Assembly: GCF_042655385.1 (NCBI RefSeq)
Contig: NZ_JBHSMA010000010.1
Location: forward strand, 62,001-126,000
From: Larkinella bovis
GTDB taxonomy: Bacteria; Bacteroidota; Bacteroidia; Cytophagales; Spirosomataceae
Length of the DNA stretch: 64,000 nt
Reading direction: 5' to 3'
A program made the position numbers and the translations under genes. The stretch's first letter is position 1. Every line of letters begins with the position of its first letter. The notes beneath the pieces are model-generated. The model was not told the origin of the DNA. It was given only the letters and a program-made list of their open reading frames with translations, and did no database searches. This document shows, piece by piece, positions 43,001 through 51,497 of this stretch.

Positions 43001-44277
43001 TTTACCCAGAGCCAATTCCCTACTTTGAGAATTCCCCGGGTGCTAAATTTGAGGGGATTCACGTCATTTTCCGGCGAGTAAAGCAACCGATTAAATTGGT
43101 TGCGTTCGAGCGTTAACAGTAAAAAACCGTTCTGCGTGCTTATCCAAACGGCCCCGGTTTTGTCAACAAATAGGTGGTTTAATTTGGCCAGGCTGGCAAT
43201 CGGAAAACCGGTACTGGCCAGATTGAATACGATCCCCTCTCTTGGATGCCAGGCAAAGAGTACATTAGGCCCCATAAACCAGAATAATCCGTGCGTTGCG
43301 TCGTAAACCATTCTGGTTTCTTCGAACGAATAATCCAGCGGGTCTGGAAAAGGACTGGTTGACCAGGTAATCGGGATATTGTGCAATTCGCCCGTCTGAT
43401 CAAGCCGGTATAAAAGGTTCTTAACCCCGTCTCGTGATAACCGAGGAGATATGTTAGGGGTTTCTTTGGAATCGAAGTAAGCGGATAGGTAAATCGATCC
43501 CTGAGAATCAACGGATGTAAGGGCTAGATGAGCGGGAATAAGCTGTCGTCGGTGAATGTGTCCACTTCGGGTAAGTTCAATAAGTTCGTTCTGATCCGGG
43601 TTTGTGGGCACAGCAAACGTCAGTAAAAGGTTTCCTGTTGGCGAAGTCAGGATGCTTTGCAATCGAGCCTGGGCCGGGTGCCGGAAAAGATGGTTGAACC
43701 TTCCCTTGCCTTCATAAACCCAAATAGACCCATCAACGGTAGGAAATACCAGGGGGTCGCCAGGTCGGGGTGAGCGATAAAGTTTTAAATTATTTAAATC
43801 GACCCTGGAAAAATCAAATGGTAGCGGGTGTTTAAAACGCTGTTCAAACGATATAGCTTCTGATTGTCCGGGCGGAAGAATGACCAGTTGATTCTGGTTT
43901 CCCATTCCATATTTTACAATCCAGAGATTTCCTTCGGCATCGGTTTGGAGAGACTTAACGGACATGTACTGTACGTTTTCCTTCAAGGTAGATCCCAGTC
44001 GGTGCGAAAGTGTTTTAAAGGTGTAATTATCAAACCGATAGGCATTACTTAACGTACCGATCCAGACAAAACCCTGTTGATCCTGTCCTATCGTTAAAAC
44101 GCCCCGAGCGGGCAAGCCTTCGGAGAGGGAGAAGTGTTGCACCTTGACGATATACAAAGGATCGGCTGCAAGGGCCGATATTGCCGCAAACAAGCTCCAG
44201 ATCAGGGTAAAAACCGTTTGCGGGGGACGTATAACCATTGACAATCGGACTTTAAAGAACTTGTCACTCGTCTGCAT
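39955..44277 (-). CDS. hybrid two-component system protein (HTCS) with AraC output
   Basis: A single-protein signal system of 1440 residues. Order: signal sequence, periplasmic propeller repeats (about 40-700), Y_Y_Y domain (about 725-810), a very Leu-rich membrane helix (WFLLLLLLLVAGAIWG), HisKA with His903 (NVSHEFRTPLTLLLG), HATPase (GTGIGLALSLDYC), receiver with Asp1203 (VTDLMMPDMDG), and an AraC helix-turn-helix (about 1300-1400). HTCS proteins sense glycan fragments in the periplasm and activate uptake loci. After the AraC domain there is an unusual tail of about 38 residues (TTDTQATLPLFYQ onward), whose codons overlap the LytTR gene. A start at 44238 (MVIRPP) would give a shorter signal peptide. 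No polysaccharide locus is adjacent. Confidence 0.94.
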   Translation of the reverse strand: MQTSDKFFKVRLSMVIRPPQTVFTLIWSLFAAISALAADPLYIVKVQHFSLSEGLPARGVLTIGQDQQGFVWIGTLSNAYRFDNYTFKTLSHRLGSTLKENVQYMSVKSLQTDAEGNLWIVKYGMGNQNQLVILPPGQSEAISFEQRFKHPLPFDFSRVDLNNLKLYRSPRPGDPLVFPTVDGSIWVYEGKGRFNHLFRHPAQARLQSILTSPTGNLLLTFAVPTNPDQNELIELTRSGHIHRRQLIPAHLALTSVDSQGSIYLSAYFDSKETPNISPRLSRDGVKNLLYRLDQTGELHNIPITWSTSPFPDPLDYSFEETRMVYDATHGLFWFMGPNVLFAWHPREGIVFNLASTGFPIASLAKLNHLFVDKTGAVWISTQNGFLLLTLERNQFNRLLYSPENDVNPLKFSTRGILKVGNWLWVNSYNGVRLIELGTGKTHNLQNLVRYDYVPVILGNDNKIWTASGDTLAQIDLQTRIARKFSLDKAHGNCWALWQDKRHNFWLGYDEGIGFFDAQKQQVQPFTRYNHYPELAQNRIHGFFPDPKTGHIWVAATSGLYLLDTVRGIIARYSTKDAAPNDLPLDNISFVHFDRTQPGIFWLTSRIGGLIRWERDTGKWQHFSQENGLSNDALYSVHEDRHGHLWLPSNYGLMRFNKYTHQVQVYLPKDGIAHEEFNLTSNYQSNDGQLFLGGLNGITTFWPDKQLTEKPVIVPLMLTHYEQLNANTGERIDYLPDFDQTKQIRIPPQNRSFSLSFSLLDYRYGRQFRLSYRIVGWQDYWTSKLQRDISINGLPPGTYQLEVRAQNPNGQWVSKTLTIPITVLKPFYLQNWFLLLLLLLVAGAIWGIFWWRNKQLIRETKRLEEEVSRRTTQIEKDKAVIEQQAADLQASATLKDRFFANVSHEFRTPLTLLLGPLTYLSKQLSDPALLRLLSSMDRNARQLLTMVSDLLDLSKLDENGIQVVKRPANLAQLINQTVAMFHSQAEYTGLRLTVEGTNKPLWLLMDASKVETVLKNLLANALRFTPSGGAVTVRLQTSEDKVRVDVMDTGPGIHPNDLPHIFERYYQSQQPDAPLHGGTGIGLALSLDYCRLWEGTLTVDSEPGKGSTFSFTHPYQPAQSIQPRQPILTEPAETPTTISKDLESSVNQKVARILFVEDNVDMVTYLETILTPFYQLHVTHNGREAWEWLGSLPDPELPQMIVTDLMMPDMDGMALVDQLQQHPTFRTIPVLMLTARNSRDVKLQALRLGVADYMNKPFDQDELVIRIHNLLERSQERAVWEQQLPPETAPTAPPSAEDEWLLQIAQIIQKNLANRSFQVNTLADAINSSERQLYRQLKKRTGFSPHQFIQEVRLQSARESLENQRYTTVKEVCYAVGFQDVVYFSRLFFQRFGKYPTAFLRNSAKTTDTQATLPLFYQADSENLQTGPDKPPPATADADRR

Positions 44278-44772
44278 ACAAACCAATATCTTCCAAAATT
44301 ACCTTATTTCCTGCTTTTGACAGTGTAGTCATCGTTGTTTGGGGTTTATTTCAGGTACGAAGTTGCTGACCGCGCTTCAAACTGAACCGATCCCTCGTCA
44401 GGACGTCTAAAGGTAGGCATTTTAAACATAGCTAGGTGGCCTACCTGCCCGTTAGGTTGTATCCCGCGCGCGAATTGGGTGGGATCGACTCGACGGATAG
44501 GGGCTCCGGTCAGGCAGAAACCGGAGGATCCGAAACTAAAAACCCCCCGCTTTGAGGTGGTCGGAATGGCCCTGGTCTCTCCATTTCCAACCCGGAAATA
44601 TCGCATCGGCCACCAGGCCGGGAAGGATTAAAAATATAATCTTTCCTTTATGGCTTCGCGTTCTCACTCCTTTTAAATCCCTGTGTTTTTTAGTAACTTG
44701 CAGCCTGATTTTGAACGGCCCACCTCGTCGGGCCGTCTTTTTGTTAAAGTTTGTTAAAACGAATCCGGCTGA
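44278..44772. other. 495-bp divergent region with folded segments and a terminator
   Basis: Between the HTCS gene (minus) and uppS (plus). Frames on both strands look non-coding. Perfect short stems are seen: GGTAGGC (44412-44418) with GCCTACC (44439-44445); CTCCGGT (44504-44510) with ACCGGAG (44520-44526); and an intrinsic-terminator-like hairpin at 44715-44736. A structured RNA or a regulatory leader of uppS is possible; no known RNA family is recognised. Confidence 0.5.
44715..44741 (+). terminator. intrinsic terminator or attenuator upstream of uppS
   Basis: ACGGCCC (44715-44721) pairs with GGGCCGT (44730-44736), followed at once by CTTTTTG. This is a classical plus-strand terminator, 32 bp before the uppS start. 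No plus-strand gene precedes it within 4.6 kb, so it either ends an unrecognised RNA or attenuates the uppS-bamA transcript. Confidence 0.7.
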
Positions 44773-45513
44773 ATGAAAGAACTCATTGACCTGAGCAATC
44801 TGCCCCGACACATCGCCGTTATTATGGACGGAAACGGACGCTGGGCCAAAAAGCAGGGCGCTGCGCGGGTATTCGGCCACCGAAATGCGATTAAATCCGT
44901 CAGGGAAGTAACCGAAGGATGTGCAGAGCTGGGTGTGAAATACCTGACACTCTATACCTTTTCCACGGAAAACTGGAGCCGTCCCAAGATGGAAATCGAT
45001 GCACTGATGCATTTGCTGGTGCATACCATCCGCAACGAGGTTCCGACGCTGATGGAGAATAACGTTCGGTTGCAGACCATCGGAAATACCGAATCGTTAC
45101 CGAAAGATTGCCGGTCGGAGTTGGCTGAAGCCATGCGGCTGACCGAAAATAACAATGGGCTGCAACTGATTCTGGCCCTGAGTTATAGCGGAAAGTGGGA
45201 TATCATGGAAGCCACCCGGAAAATTGCCCGGGAAGTTCAGAATGGAACCCTGGCACCCGATCAGATTGACGAAGAGGTGTTTGCCAATGCCCTGGCGACG
45301 AAGGGAGTCGACGAGGTCGATCTGATGATCCGGACGGGGGGCGATCATCGAATCAGTAACTTTATGCTCTGGCAGTTAGCCTACGCAGAACTCTATATTA
45401 TGAATGACGTGTTGTGGCCCGATTTTCGTAAGCCCCACCTGTGGGAAGCTATTCTGACGTATCAGAACCGTGAACGGCGTTTTGGCAAAATCAGTGAACA
45501 ACTCGTGAAGTGA
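44773..45513 (+). CDS. uppS: isoprenyl transferase (undecaprenyl diphosphate synthase)
   Basis: A cis-prenyltransferase making the C55 lipid carrier for peptidoglycan and other cell-wall polymers from farnesyl diphosphate and isopentenyl diphosphate. Its 246 residues match the family. The signature HIAVIMDGNGRWAKKQG has catalytic Asp19 and the diphosphate-binding Gly-Asn-Gly-Arg residues that follow. Later motifs (LTLYTFSTENWSRP, DLMIRTGGDHRISNFMLWQLAYAELY) are complete. It is cytoplasmic and membrane-associated. It is followed after 3 bp by bamA, the standard gene order in Bacteroidota. Confidence 0.97.
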   Translation: MKELIDLSNLPRHIAVIMDGNGRWAKKQGAARVFGHRNAIKSVREVTEGCAELGVKYLTLYTFSTENWSRPKMEIDALMHLLVHTIRNEVPTLMENNVRLQTIGNTESLPKDCRSELAEAMRLTENNNGLQLILALSYSGKWDIMEATRKIAREVQNGTLAPDQIDEEVFANALATKGVDEVDLMIRTGGDHRISNFMLWQLAYAELYIMNDVLWPDFRKPHLWEAILTYQNRERRFGKISEQLVK

Positions 45514-45516
45514 TGT

Positions 45517-48156
45517 ATGAAAATAACTCTTACCACCTTGCAATCCCTGAATAATCGAGTATTTCTGGCGGGCGTTAGTGCGCTGTTGGTCCTGGCTTCC
45601 CTGACGGGTCAGGCGCAGGTTCGGCCCGGATTCGGGGGGGGACGCATTACCACGACCCCAAGCCCGGTTGCTCCCTCGCCGATTACGCTGGATTATGCCG
45701 ATCCGAAAGAATATGAAATTGCCGGCCTGACCGTCACGGGTAACAAATACCTCGATCCGAACTCCCTGCTGTCACTGACCGGTTTGAAAGTAGGCGATAA
45801 AGTCCGGATTCCGGGCGAAAGCATCAATGGCGCCATCAAACGACTCATGGCCCAGGGGCTGCTGGAAGATGTCGAAATTCTGGCCACGAAAGTCGAGGGC
45901 AGCCAGGTGACCCTCAATGTATCGATCAAGGAACAGCCCCGGTTATACAAAGTAACGTTCGTCGGCATTCGGAAGTCGGAGCAGGATGCGCTTAAGGACA
46001 AAGTTAAACTGAACCTGGGCCGGTTGATTTCCAATACGTTAGTGAAGAATACCCAGCTGAGCGTTAAAAAGTACTTCGTTGAAAAAGGCTTCCTGAACGC
46101 GAAGGTAAAGATCATTCAGGTTCCGACCGATAGTACCCGCAACCAGGCCACCATGCGCGTGTCCGTTGAAAAGGGCGGCAAGGTTAAGATCCACAATATC
46201 GACATTCGGGGCCGCGAACTGGTGGATGAATCGAAAATACGGATGAAAATGAAGGGGACCAAGCAGATGCGGTTTGGCCGGCTGTTTACGCCTTCCAAAT
46301 TTGTTCCCAAGAAGTTCGAGGAAGACAAGCAGAAAGTGGTCGAGTATTACAATAAACTCGGCTACCGCGATGCCGCCATTACCTTCGACTCGGTTTTTGC
46401 CCATGATGGCCGGACGGTGGACATTATTATGGACATCGACGAAGGCCAGAAATACTACGTTCGTAACATCACCTGGGAAGGCAATTACCTGTATACTGAT
46501 GAAAAGCTGACGCAGATTCTGGGGATTAAAAAAGGGGACGTATACAGTAAAGAAGCCATCGAGAAGCAGAAAAACGGTATTCCCGGCGGTGACCTGAGTT
46601 CGGCCTACATGGACTTTGGCTATCTGTATTTCAACGCCGAAGACGTCATCAAGAGCGTCGAGGGGGATTCGCTGGACCTTGAATTCCGGATTTTTGAAGG
46701 CAAACAGGCTACCATCAACCGGATTATCCTGAACGGTAACACAAAAACCAGCGACCACGTTGTCCTGCGGGAAATCCGGACGTTGCCCGGGCAGAAATTC
46801 AGCAAAACCGACATCATCCGGACGCAGCGCGAATTGGCTACGCTGGGCTATTTCGACCCCGAAAAGATCGGAATCAACCCGGTTCCGCAGCCCGATGGCA
46901 CGGTCGATATTGAATACAACGTGGAAGAAAAACCGAGTGACCAGATCGAGCTGTCCGGTGGCTGGGGTGGTTACGTGGGCTTTGTCGGTACGCTGGGGCT
47001 GGTGTTCAACAACTTCTCGGCCCGCAACATCACGAACATGAAAGCCTGGCGGCCGCTCCCGGCGGGTGACGGCCAGAAACTGGCCCTGCGTTTTCAGGCC
47101 AACGGACGGCAGTTCCAGACCTACTCCCTGACGTTTACGGAACCGTGGCTCGGCGGTAAAAAGCCGAATGCCCTTTCCGTCAGTGTGTCGCGGACGGTTT
47201 ACCGGATTTCGGATTATTCTCAGCTGTATACCAATCCGAGTGCCTACGGAAAGAACTTCCTGGGGTCCTACGGAAACACGATGGTTTCGTTGGGGTTGGG
47301 CCGCCGGTTGCGTTTCCCGGATGACTTCTTCCAGTTGAGCAACTCGCTGACCTACCAGCGGTATGAGCTGAATAATTACGACATTTTCGGGATTGGATTG
47401 AACAACGGGACCTCCAACAGCATCACGTTCAACACCACGCTGGCGCGGAACAGCATCGATAATCCGCAGTTCCCGCGTTCGGGTTCGTCGATCTCCCTGC
47501 TGGCGACGTTTACGCCACCTTACTCGGCTTTCTCCAATAAAACGACCAACAAGAACGTCGATATCCGGGACCGGTATAAATGGGTCGAATACCACAAATG
47601 GATGTTCGACGCCAGCTGGTTTGCCACCGTTACGGGTAAACTGGTCCTGAACGCCCGGGCGCACATGGGCTTCCTGGGTCGGTATAACCCCCGGACGGAG
47701 TTCAGCCCGTTCGAGCGGTTTGTGCTGGGGGGATCGGGTCTGGCCGGTACGGGGCAGTTCGCCCTCGCCCAGGACATCATCGGTTTGCGGGGCTATAACG
47801 ACCGCGATGTCTACACCGGCATCAACGGTATTGCGCCAACCCAGCAGGAGCGGGCGCGGGGCGGTTTGGCCTTCAGCAAATACATAATGGAATTGCGGTA
47901 TCCGGTTTCTCTGAACCCCTCAGCGACGATTTTCGTGCTGACGTTCCTCGAAGCCGGAAATAACTGGGGGAACTTCAAAAACTACAACCCATTTGATCTG
48001 AAACGATCGGTGGGGGCCGGCGCGCGGATCTTTATGCCAGCCTTCGGTCTGATCGGGATCGACTACGGGTACGGTTTCGACCGGATGCCCGGTTCGCCGA
48101 CCCGGACAGGGCCGGGTGGTCAGTTCCACTTTACCATCGGACAGCAAATCCGATAA
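45517..48156 (+). CDS. bamA: outer membrane protein assembly factor BamA
   Basis: The central Omp85 insertase of the outer membrane, 879 residues. After the signal peptide (ends ASLTGQAQ) there is a Pro-rich linker, then five POTRA domains (about 60-445; e.g. YEIAGLTVTGNKYLDPNSLLSLTGLKVGD and NRIILNGNTKTSDHVVLREIRTLPG). A C-terminal 16-strand barrel follows (about 480-879), with the loop-6 GLRGYNDRDV motif equivalent to V/IRGF/Y. The last residues are GQQIR rather than an aromatic. It folds and inserts the many TonB receptors of this organism. Transcription probably runs from uppS. Confidence 0.97.
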   Translation: MKITLTTLQSLNNRVFLAGVSALLVLASLTGQAQVRPGFGGGRITTTPSPVAPSPITLDYADPKEYEIAGLTVTGNKYLDPNSLLSLTGLKVGDKVRIPGESINGAIKRLMAQGLLEDVEILATKVEGSQVTLNVSIKEQPRLYKVTFVGIRKSEQDALKDKVKLNLGRLISNTLVKNTQLSVKKYFVEKGFLNAKVKIIQVPTDSTRNQATMRVSVEKGGKVKIHNIDIRGRELVDESKIRMKMKGTKQMRFGRLFTPSKFVPKKFEEDKQKVVEYYNKLGYRDAAITFDSVFAHDGRTVDIIMDIDEGQKYYVRNITWEGNYLYTDEKLTQILGIKKGDVYSKEAIEKQKNGIPGGDLSSAYMDFGYLYFNAEDVIKSVEGDSLDLEFRIFEGKQATINRIILNGNTKTSDHVVLREIRTLPGQKFSKTDIIRTQRELATLGYFDPEKIGINPVPQPDGTVDIEYNVEEKPSDQIELSGGWGGYVGFVGTLGLVFNNFSARNITNMKAWRPLPAGDGQKLALRFQANGRQFQTYSLTFTEPWLGGKKPNALSVSVSRTVYRISDYSQLYTNPSAYGKNFLGSYGNTMVSLGLGRRLRFPDDFFQLSNSLTYQRYELNNYDIFGIGLNNGTSNSITFNTTLARNSIDNPQFPRSGSSISLLATFTPPYSAFSNKTTNKNVDIRDRYKWVEYHKWMFDASWFATVTGKLVLNARAHMGFLGRYNPRTEFSPFERFVLGGSGLAGTGQFALAQDIIGLRGYNDRDVYTGINGIAPTQQERARGGLAFSKYIMELRYPVSLNPSATIFVLTFLEAGNNWGNFKNYNPFDLKRSVGAGARIFMPAFGLIGIDYGYGFDRMPGSPTRTGPGGQFHFTIGQQIR

Positions 48157-48272
48157 GAAATTGCACTCGGCGACGTTACTTATAGACACAAAACAAGTGA
48201 CAGTCAGACTGTAATTGATTCATGCAGAAGAAAATAATGTCGATGCCGCCCGGTTTTGTTTCAAAAAGTGTC

Positions 48273-48914
48273 ATGAAAAAAGGACTAATTTTTGTAACTT
48301 TGCTCTCCTTTTTGGCGATTGGGTCCGCGCGGGCGCAAAAGTTGGGGTACGTTGATTCGGAATTTATTACGAGCAAAATGCCCGCTTATCAGAAAGCCCT
48401 GGCGGAGATCGACAAGTTTGCCGAAAAATGGTCGAAGGATATTCAGGATAAATATGCGGAGATCGACAAATTGCAAAAGACCTACCAGGCCGAAGAAATC
48501 CTCCTGACGGAAGATATGAAGCGCGACCGGTTGCGGGTCATCAGTGATAAGGAGCACGAGGCCCGGGAATATAATAACCGGGTATTTGGCTACGAAGGGA
48601 TGCTATTTGAGAAAAAGAAAGAGTTGATGAAACCCGTGACCGAAACCGTCATGCGGGCCATCGACAAAGTAGCCACCCAGAAACGATTGGGCATGGTGCT
48701 GGACAAAGCCAGCGAGGGGGTAGTTATCCTCTACACCAATCCAATTTACGATTACACCGATTACGTGATGGAAGAACTGGGTTTATCCATCGATAAAAAA
48801 TCCAAAAACGTCACAACTGCTGAAGGCGATAATACCGTAGCGCCGGATAAGGAATTAAACCCGGCAACCAATTCTAAATCAAATACAAGTAAACCGACCA
48901 AACAACCAAAATAA
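48273..48914 (+). CDS. OmpH/Skp-family periplasmic chaperone (first copy)
   Basis: A 213-residue periplasmic protein that holds unfolded outer-membrane proteins for BamA. The ATG at 48273 gives a clean signal (MKKGLIFVTLLSFLAIGSARAQ); the open frame to 48222 adds no signal. The N-terminal KLGYVDSEFITSKMPAYQKALAEID motif and a long charged coiled coil (about 45-115) are characteristic. The C-terminus after residue 165 is Asn/Lys/Thr-rich and low in complexity. A second copy follows after 10 bp. A gap of 116 bp separates it from bamA. Confidence 0.92.
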   Translation: MKKGLIFVTLLSFLAIGSARAQKLGYVDSEFITSKMPAYQKALAEIDKFAEKWSKDIQDKYAEIDKLQKTYQAEEILLTEDMKRDRLRVISDKEHEAREYNNRVFGYEGMLFEKKKELMKPVTETVMRAIDKVATQKRLGMVLDKASEGVVILYTNPIYDYTDYVMEELGLSIDKKSKNVTTAEGDNTVAPDKELNPATNSKSNTSKPTKQPK

Positions 48915-48924
48915 CGAGGTAGAA

Positions 48925-49569
48925 ATGAAAAACAAACTCATTGCACTGGCAGTCACTCTGCTATTAGGAGGTAGCCAGGTGTGGGCGCAGGCGCAACAAC
49001 CAGCCACGACAGCGGCTCCGGTAGCAACTGCGAAAATTGGTTATACGAATATGGAGTACATCCTGCAAAATATGCCGGAAAGCAAAGATATTCAGAACCA
49101 GATTACCATTCAGCGTACGCAGTTGGAGAAAAACTATGGTGATATGACCAAGGAATTTCAAGACAAACTGGCTGCTTACGAAAAAGGTCAGGCGCAGATG
49201 TCAGACCTGATCAAAGCCGATAAAGAGAAGGAATTGCAGGGCTTGCAACAACGGATTCAGGAATTTCAGCAGAACTCGTCGTCGCAGTTGCAGAATAAAT
49301 ACAACCAGCTGGTCAATCCGGTGATGCAGAAAATCCAGAAGAACGTGGACGACGTAGCCAAAGAAAACGGCTTTACGTTCGTGTTTAACCTGGATGCCGG
49401 CTCCGGTACGATTCCGGTTTTGCTGTATGCTCCGGAAGAAAACGACATTACGAATCTGGTGTTTAAAAAGATGGGGGTTGCCATTCCGTCGAAGCAACCG
49501 GCACAACAGCCGGCTGCCCAGCCTACTGCCGCTCCCAAATCGGCGACACCGGCCCCGAAAAAGAATTAA
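48925..49569 (+). CDS. OmpH/Skp-family periplasmic chaperone (second copy)
   Basis: A 214-residue paralogue of the preceding gene. Signal peptide MKNKLIALAVTLLLGGSQVWAQ; then an Ala/Thr/Pro-rich linker; KIGYTNMEYILQNMPESKDIQNQI at the start of the Skp fold; a long Gln/Lys/Glu coiled coil; and FTFVFNLDAGSGTIPVLLYAPEENDIT closing it. The C-terminal tail is Pro/Ala/Gln-rich. Tandem OmpH genes after bamA are usual in Bacteroidota and may form mixed trimers. An intrinsic terminator follows. Confidence 0.93.
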   Translation: MKNKLIALAVTLLLGGSQVWAQAQQPATTAAPVATAKIGYTNMEYILQNMPESKDIQNQITIQRTQLEKNYGDMTKEFQDKLAAYEKGQAQMSDLIKADKEKELQGLQQRIQEFQQNSSSQLQNKYNQLVNPVMQKIQKNVDDVAKENGFTFVFNLDAGSGTIPVLLYAPEENDITNLVFKKMGVAIPSKQPAQQPAAQPTAAPKSATPAPKKN

Positions 49570-49586
49570 CCGATTTGCCCCGGTGG

Positions 49587-49620
49587 AAAAGCCGCTCAGC
49601 AATGGGCGGCTTTTTGTTTT
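49587..49620 (+). terminator. intrinsic terminator after the uppS-bamA-ompH operon
   Basis: AAAAGCCGC (49587-49595) pairs with GCGGCTTTT (49606-49614), and the T-run continues (TTTTTGTTTT). It lies 18 bp after the second ompH stop. Confidence 0.88.
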
Positions 49621-49794
49621 AGCGGGTAAAACGCCGTAAAACCGGCGGGTAATTCATTGAACTTTCTCTTGAATAAATGCAAAACCAGAAGGCAGTAAAG
49701 GAACAATCTGTCAATTATATGCCGGGATTTCTGCTTGCATGAAATCTATCTGTTATTTTTACGTTACATTACAAACCATCGGTAACGATTCCTC

Positions 49795-51423
49795 ATGTTT
49801 CAAAAAATAGGGAGTATAGTTGCTTTCTTTATTATCTTAACCAAGCTAACGGTTTTCGGTCAGGACGCTAAACCTCTTCAAATAATCCTACCGCATCAGG
49901 TAGACCGGCAGAATACGAACTGGAATCAGGTAGCGGAAGGGCAGCTTATTGATGTAATTCTGAAGGCGGGCGGGGCCCGATCGGATACGGTGACTTTCAG
50001 CATTAAGCAAGGGCAAATGGAAGGAATGACGCTGGATTCAACCGGCCATTTCCGCTGGAAACCCGGTTTTGATATCGCCGATCGCATCAATACGACCCGG
50101 GTCATTCCGATCCTGTTTGAAATCCGGAACCAACACGGCGAAACCGCAACGCAATCTGTCGATCTTAAAGTGCAGCACGTCAACCGTCCGCCGGTGGTGG
50201 GCGATTTGCGGCCTTTTTACGTTCGGAACAAAACCCAGAATGTTTATAAAATCGATCCGGCAGCCATTCGCGATGAAGACAATGATCCTGTCGTTTTTAT
50301 CCCCATTCCGGATCAGATGCCGGAAGCGGCCAAACTGACGGCGCAGGGCGAACTGACCTGGCAATTGTCGCTTCAGCAGTTCAATCAGCTGAAGAACGAC
50401 AAAGCGCATTACATTGAGTTCTATGTGGAAGACCAGCCCAGCAAATCGCGCACGAAAGGCCGGTTGAAAGTGGAGGTGACGCAGATGGATGTGCCGCCTG
50501 AGATTACCATGGTTCCGGACGAATCCCGGATTCGGATCAAGGAAAACGCGACGGTCAATCTGAAATTTTACCTGGGCGATCCCAACGGTGATGACGATAT
50601 CAAGACCTTTGATTTTCTTTCGGACAGCCAGGATGTGCCCAAAAGCGCGCTGCGGAAGAACACTGAAACGAATTACGAATTCATCTGGAAACCGGATTAT
50701 GACTTTGTCAAAGATCCGCACGATTCGCTGACATTCCAGATTGTGTTTTTTGCGCTCGACCAGGGTCAGAACCGCGCCGAAAAGAAGCTGAAGTTTACGG
50801 TTTATAACGCGATCAACGAAGAAGAAAAAGACCGGTACTATTATGCGCAATACCGGCAGGCGCTGGTTACGGCCTGGAACCTGCTCACTCAGTTGGGCGA
50901 GAAAGAGGAAGAACTCAAGAAAAGCTACCGGAGAGCCAAAACCGGAAAGCGCAATCGCTCCGTAGCCAATGCCGGGTTGGGGGCTGTCACCGGTGTAACC
51001 CCGGCCATTGTGGCCAATAACCAGAATACCAAGATACAGACCAATATGCGCTATGTTTCGGCGGTGGGCGGCACGGCGGTGTTGACGATGGGAACGCTCG
51101 AAGCAACGGAGGTCATCGGGAAATCCATGAAAGACCTGCTCGACCGGTTCAATTACGTCATGAGCAAGAAGAGTGAACTCCAGAATAAAGGCGATGTGTT
51201 TGCCCGGGAGTTTGCCTTGAAAGCCACCCGTCGGAACCAGGATTTTGTGAAAAAACTGGACGATTTTCGGGCGGCCATGAGCCTTTCCGGGCTGGTGGCG
51301 CTGGAACTGGATGCGGCCTGGCAAAGCAAGAGCGAAGCAAACGACAAGGCGCTGAAACGCATGTTCAAGGACTTTACGCCGATGGAAGACAAAGAGGCTA
51401 AAACGACGAGCAGCCGCCAGTAA
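49795..51423 (+). CDS. unknown secreted protein with Ig-like/cadherin-like domains
   Basis: I do not recognise a named family for this 542-residue protein. A signal peptide (FFIILTKLTVFGQ) leads to about 330 residues of beta-rich sequence with three repeats of cadherin/putative-Ig type. Their signatures are an aromatic-Pro-Gly strand (GHFRWKPGFDIAD, YEFIWKPDYDFVKDPHD) and acidic metal-type turns (DEDNDPVVF, DPNGDDDIKTF). The C-terminal 190 residues are helical and charged (EEEKDRYYYAQYRQALVTAWNLLTQLGEKEEELKKSYRRAK), with a weakly hydrophobic patch at about 420-440. It could be a surface or periplasmic scaffold. It is transcribed alone and ends at a strong bidirectional terminator. Confidence 0.7.
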   Translation: MFQKIGSIVAFFIILTKLTVFGQDAKPLQIILPHQVDRQNTNWNQVAEGQLIDVILKAGGARSDTVTFSIKQGQMEGMTLDSTGHFRWKPGFDIADRINTTRVIPILFEIRNQHGETATQSVDLKVQHVNRPPVVGDLRPFYVRNKTQNVYKIDPAAIRDEDNDPVVFIPIPDQMPEAAKLTAQGELTWQLSLQQFNQLKNDKAHYIEFYVEDQPSKSRTKGRLKVEVTQMDVPPEITMVPDESRIRIKENATVNLKFYLGDPNGDDDIKTFDFLSDSQDVPKSALRKNTETNYEFIWKPDYDFVKDPHDSLTFQIVFFALDQGQNRAEKKLKFTVYNAINEEEKDRYYYAQYRQALVTAWNLLTQLGEKEEELKKSYRRAKTGKRNRSVANAGLGAVTGVTPAIVANNQNTKIQTNMRYVSAVGGTAVLTMGTLEATEVIGKSMKDLLDRFNYVMSKKSELQNKGDVFAREFALKATRRNQDFVKKLDDFRAAMSLSGLVALELDAAWQSKSEANDKALKRMFKDFTPMEDKEAKTTSSRQ

Positions 51424-51441
51424 CGAACAGAAACAAAGAAG

Positions 51442-51487
51442 ATAGCCCGGAAAAAAGAACGCTCTCAGGTGTCTTTTTCCGGGCTAT
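51442..51487. terminator. bidirectional intrinsic terminator
   Basis: ATAGCCCGGAAAAAAGA (51442-51458) pairs with TCTTTTTCCGGGCTAT (51472-51487), with one extra A in the left arm. It stands between the convergent unknown secreted protein and aldo/keto reductase genes. Confidence 0.88.
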
Positions 51488-51497
51488 TCTCTTTGGG

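Noticed and set aside
44694..44701. TAACTTGC as a promoter for uppS
   Set aside because: Only partial match to TAnnTTTG, no -33 TTTG at normal spacing, and it precedes a terminator.
44536..45024. Minus-strand frame across the uppS start
   Set aside because: It is mostly antisense to uppS and to the terminator hairpin; no domain.
46039..47664. 541-codon minus-strand frame
   Set aside because: It is antisense to bamA, with no recognisable domain.
48295..48302. TAACTTTG, an exact match to the -7 promoter consensus
   Set aside because: It falls inside the signal-peptide codons of the first ompH gene. A promoter there would make a transcript lacking the start.
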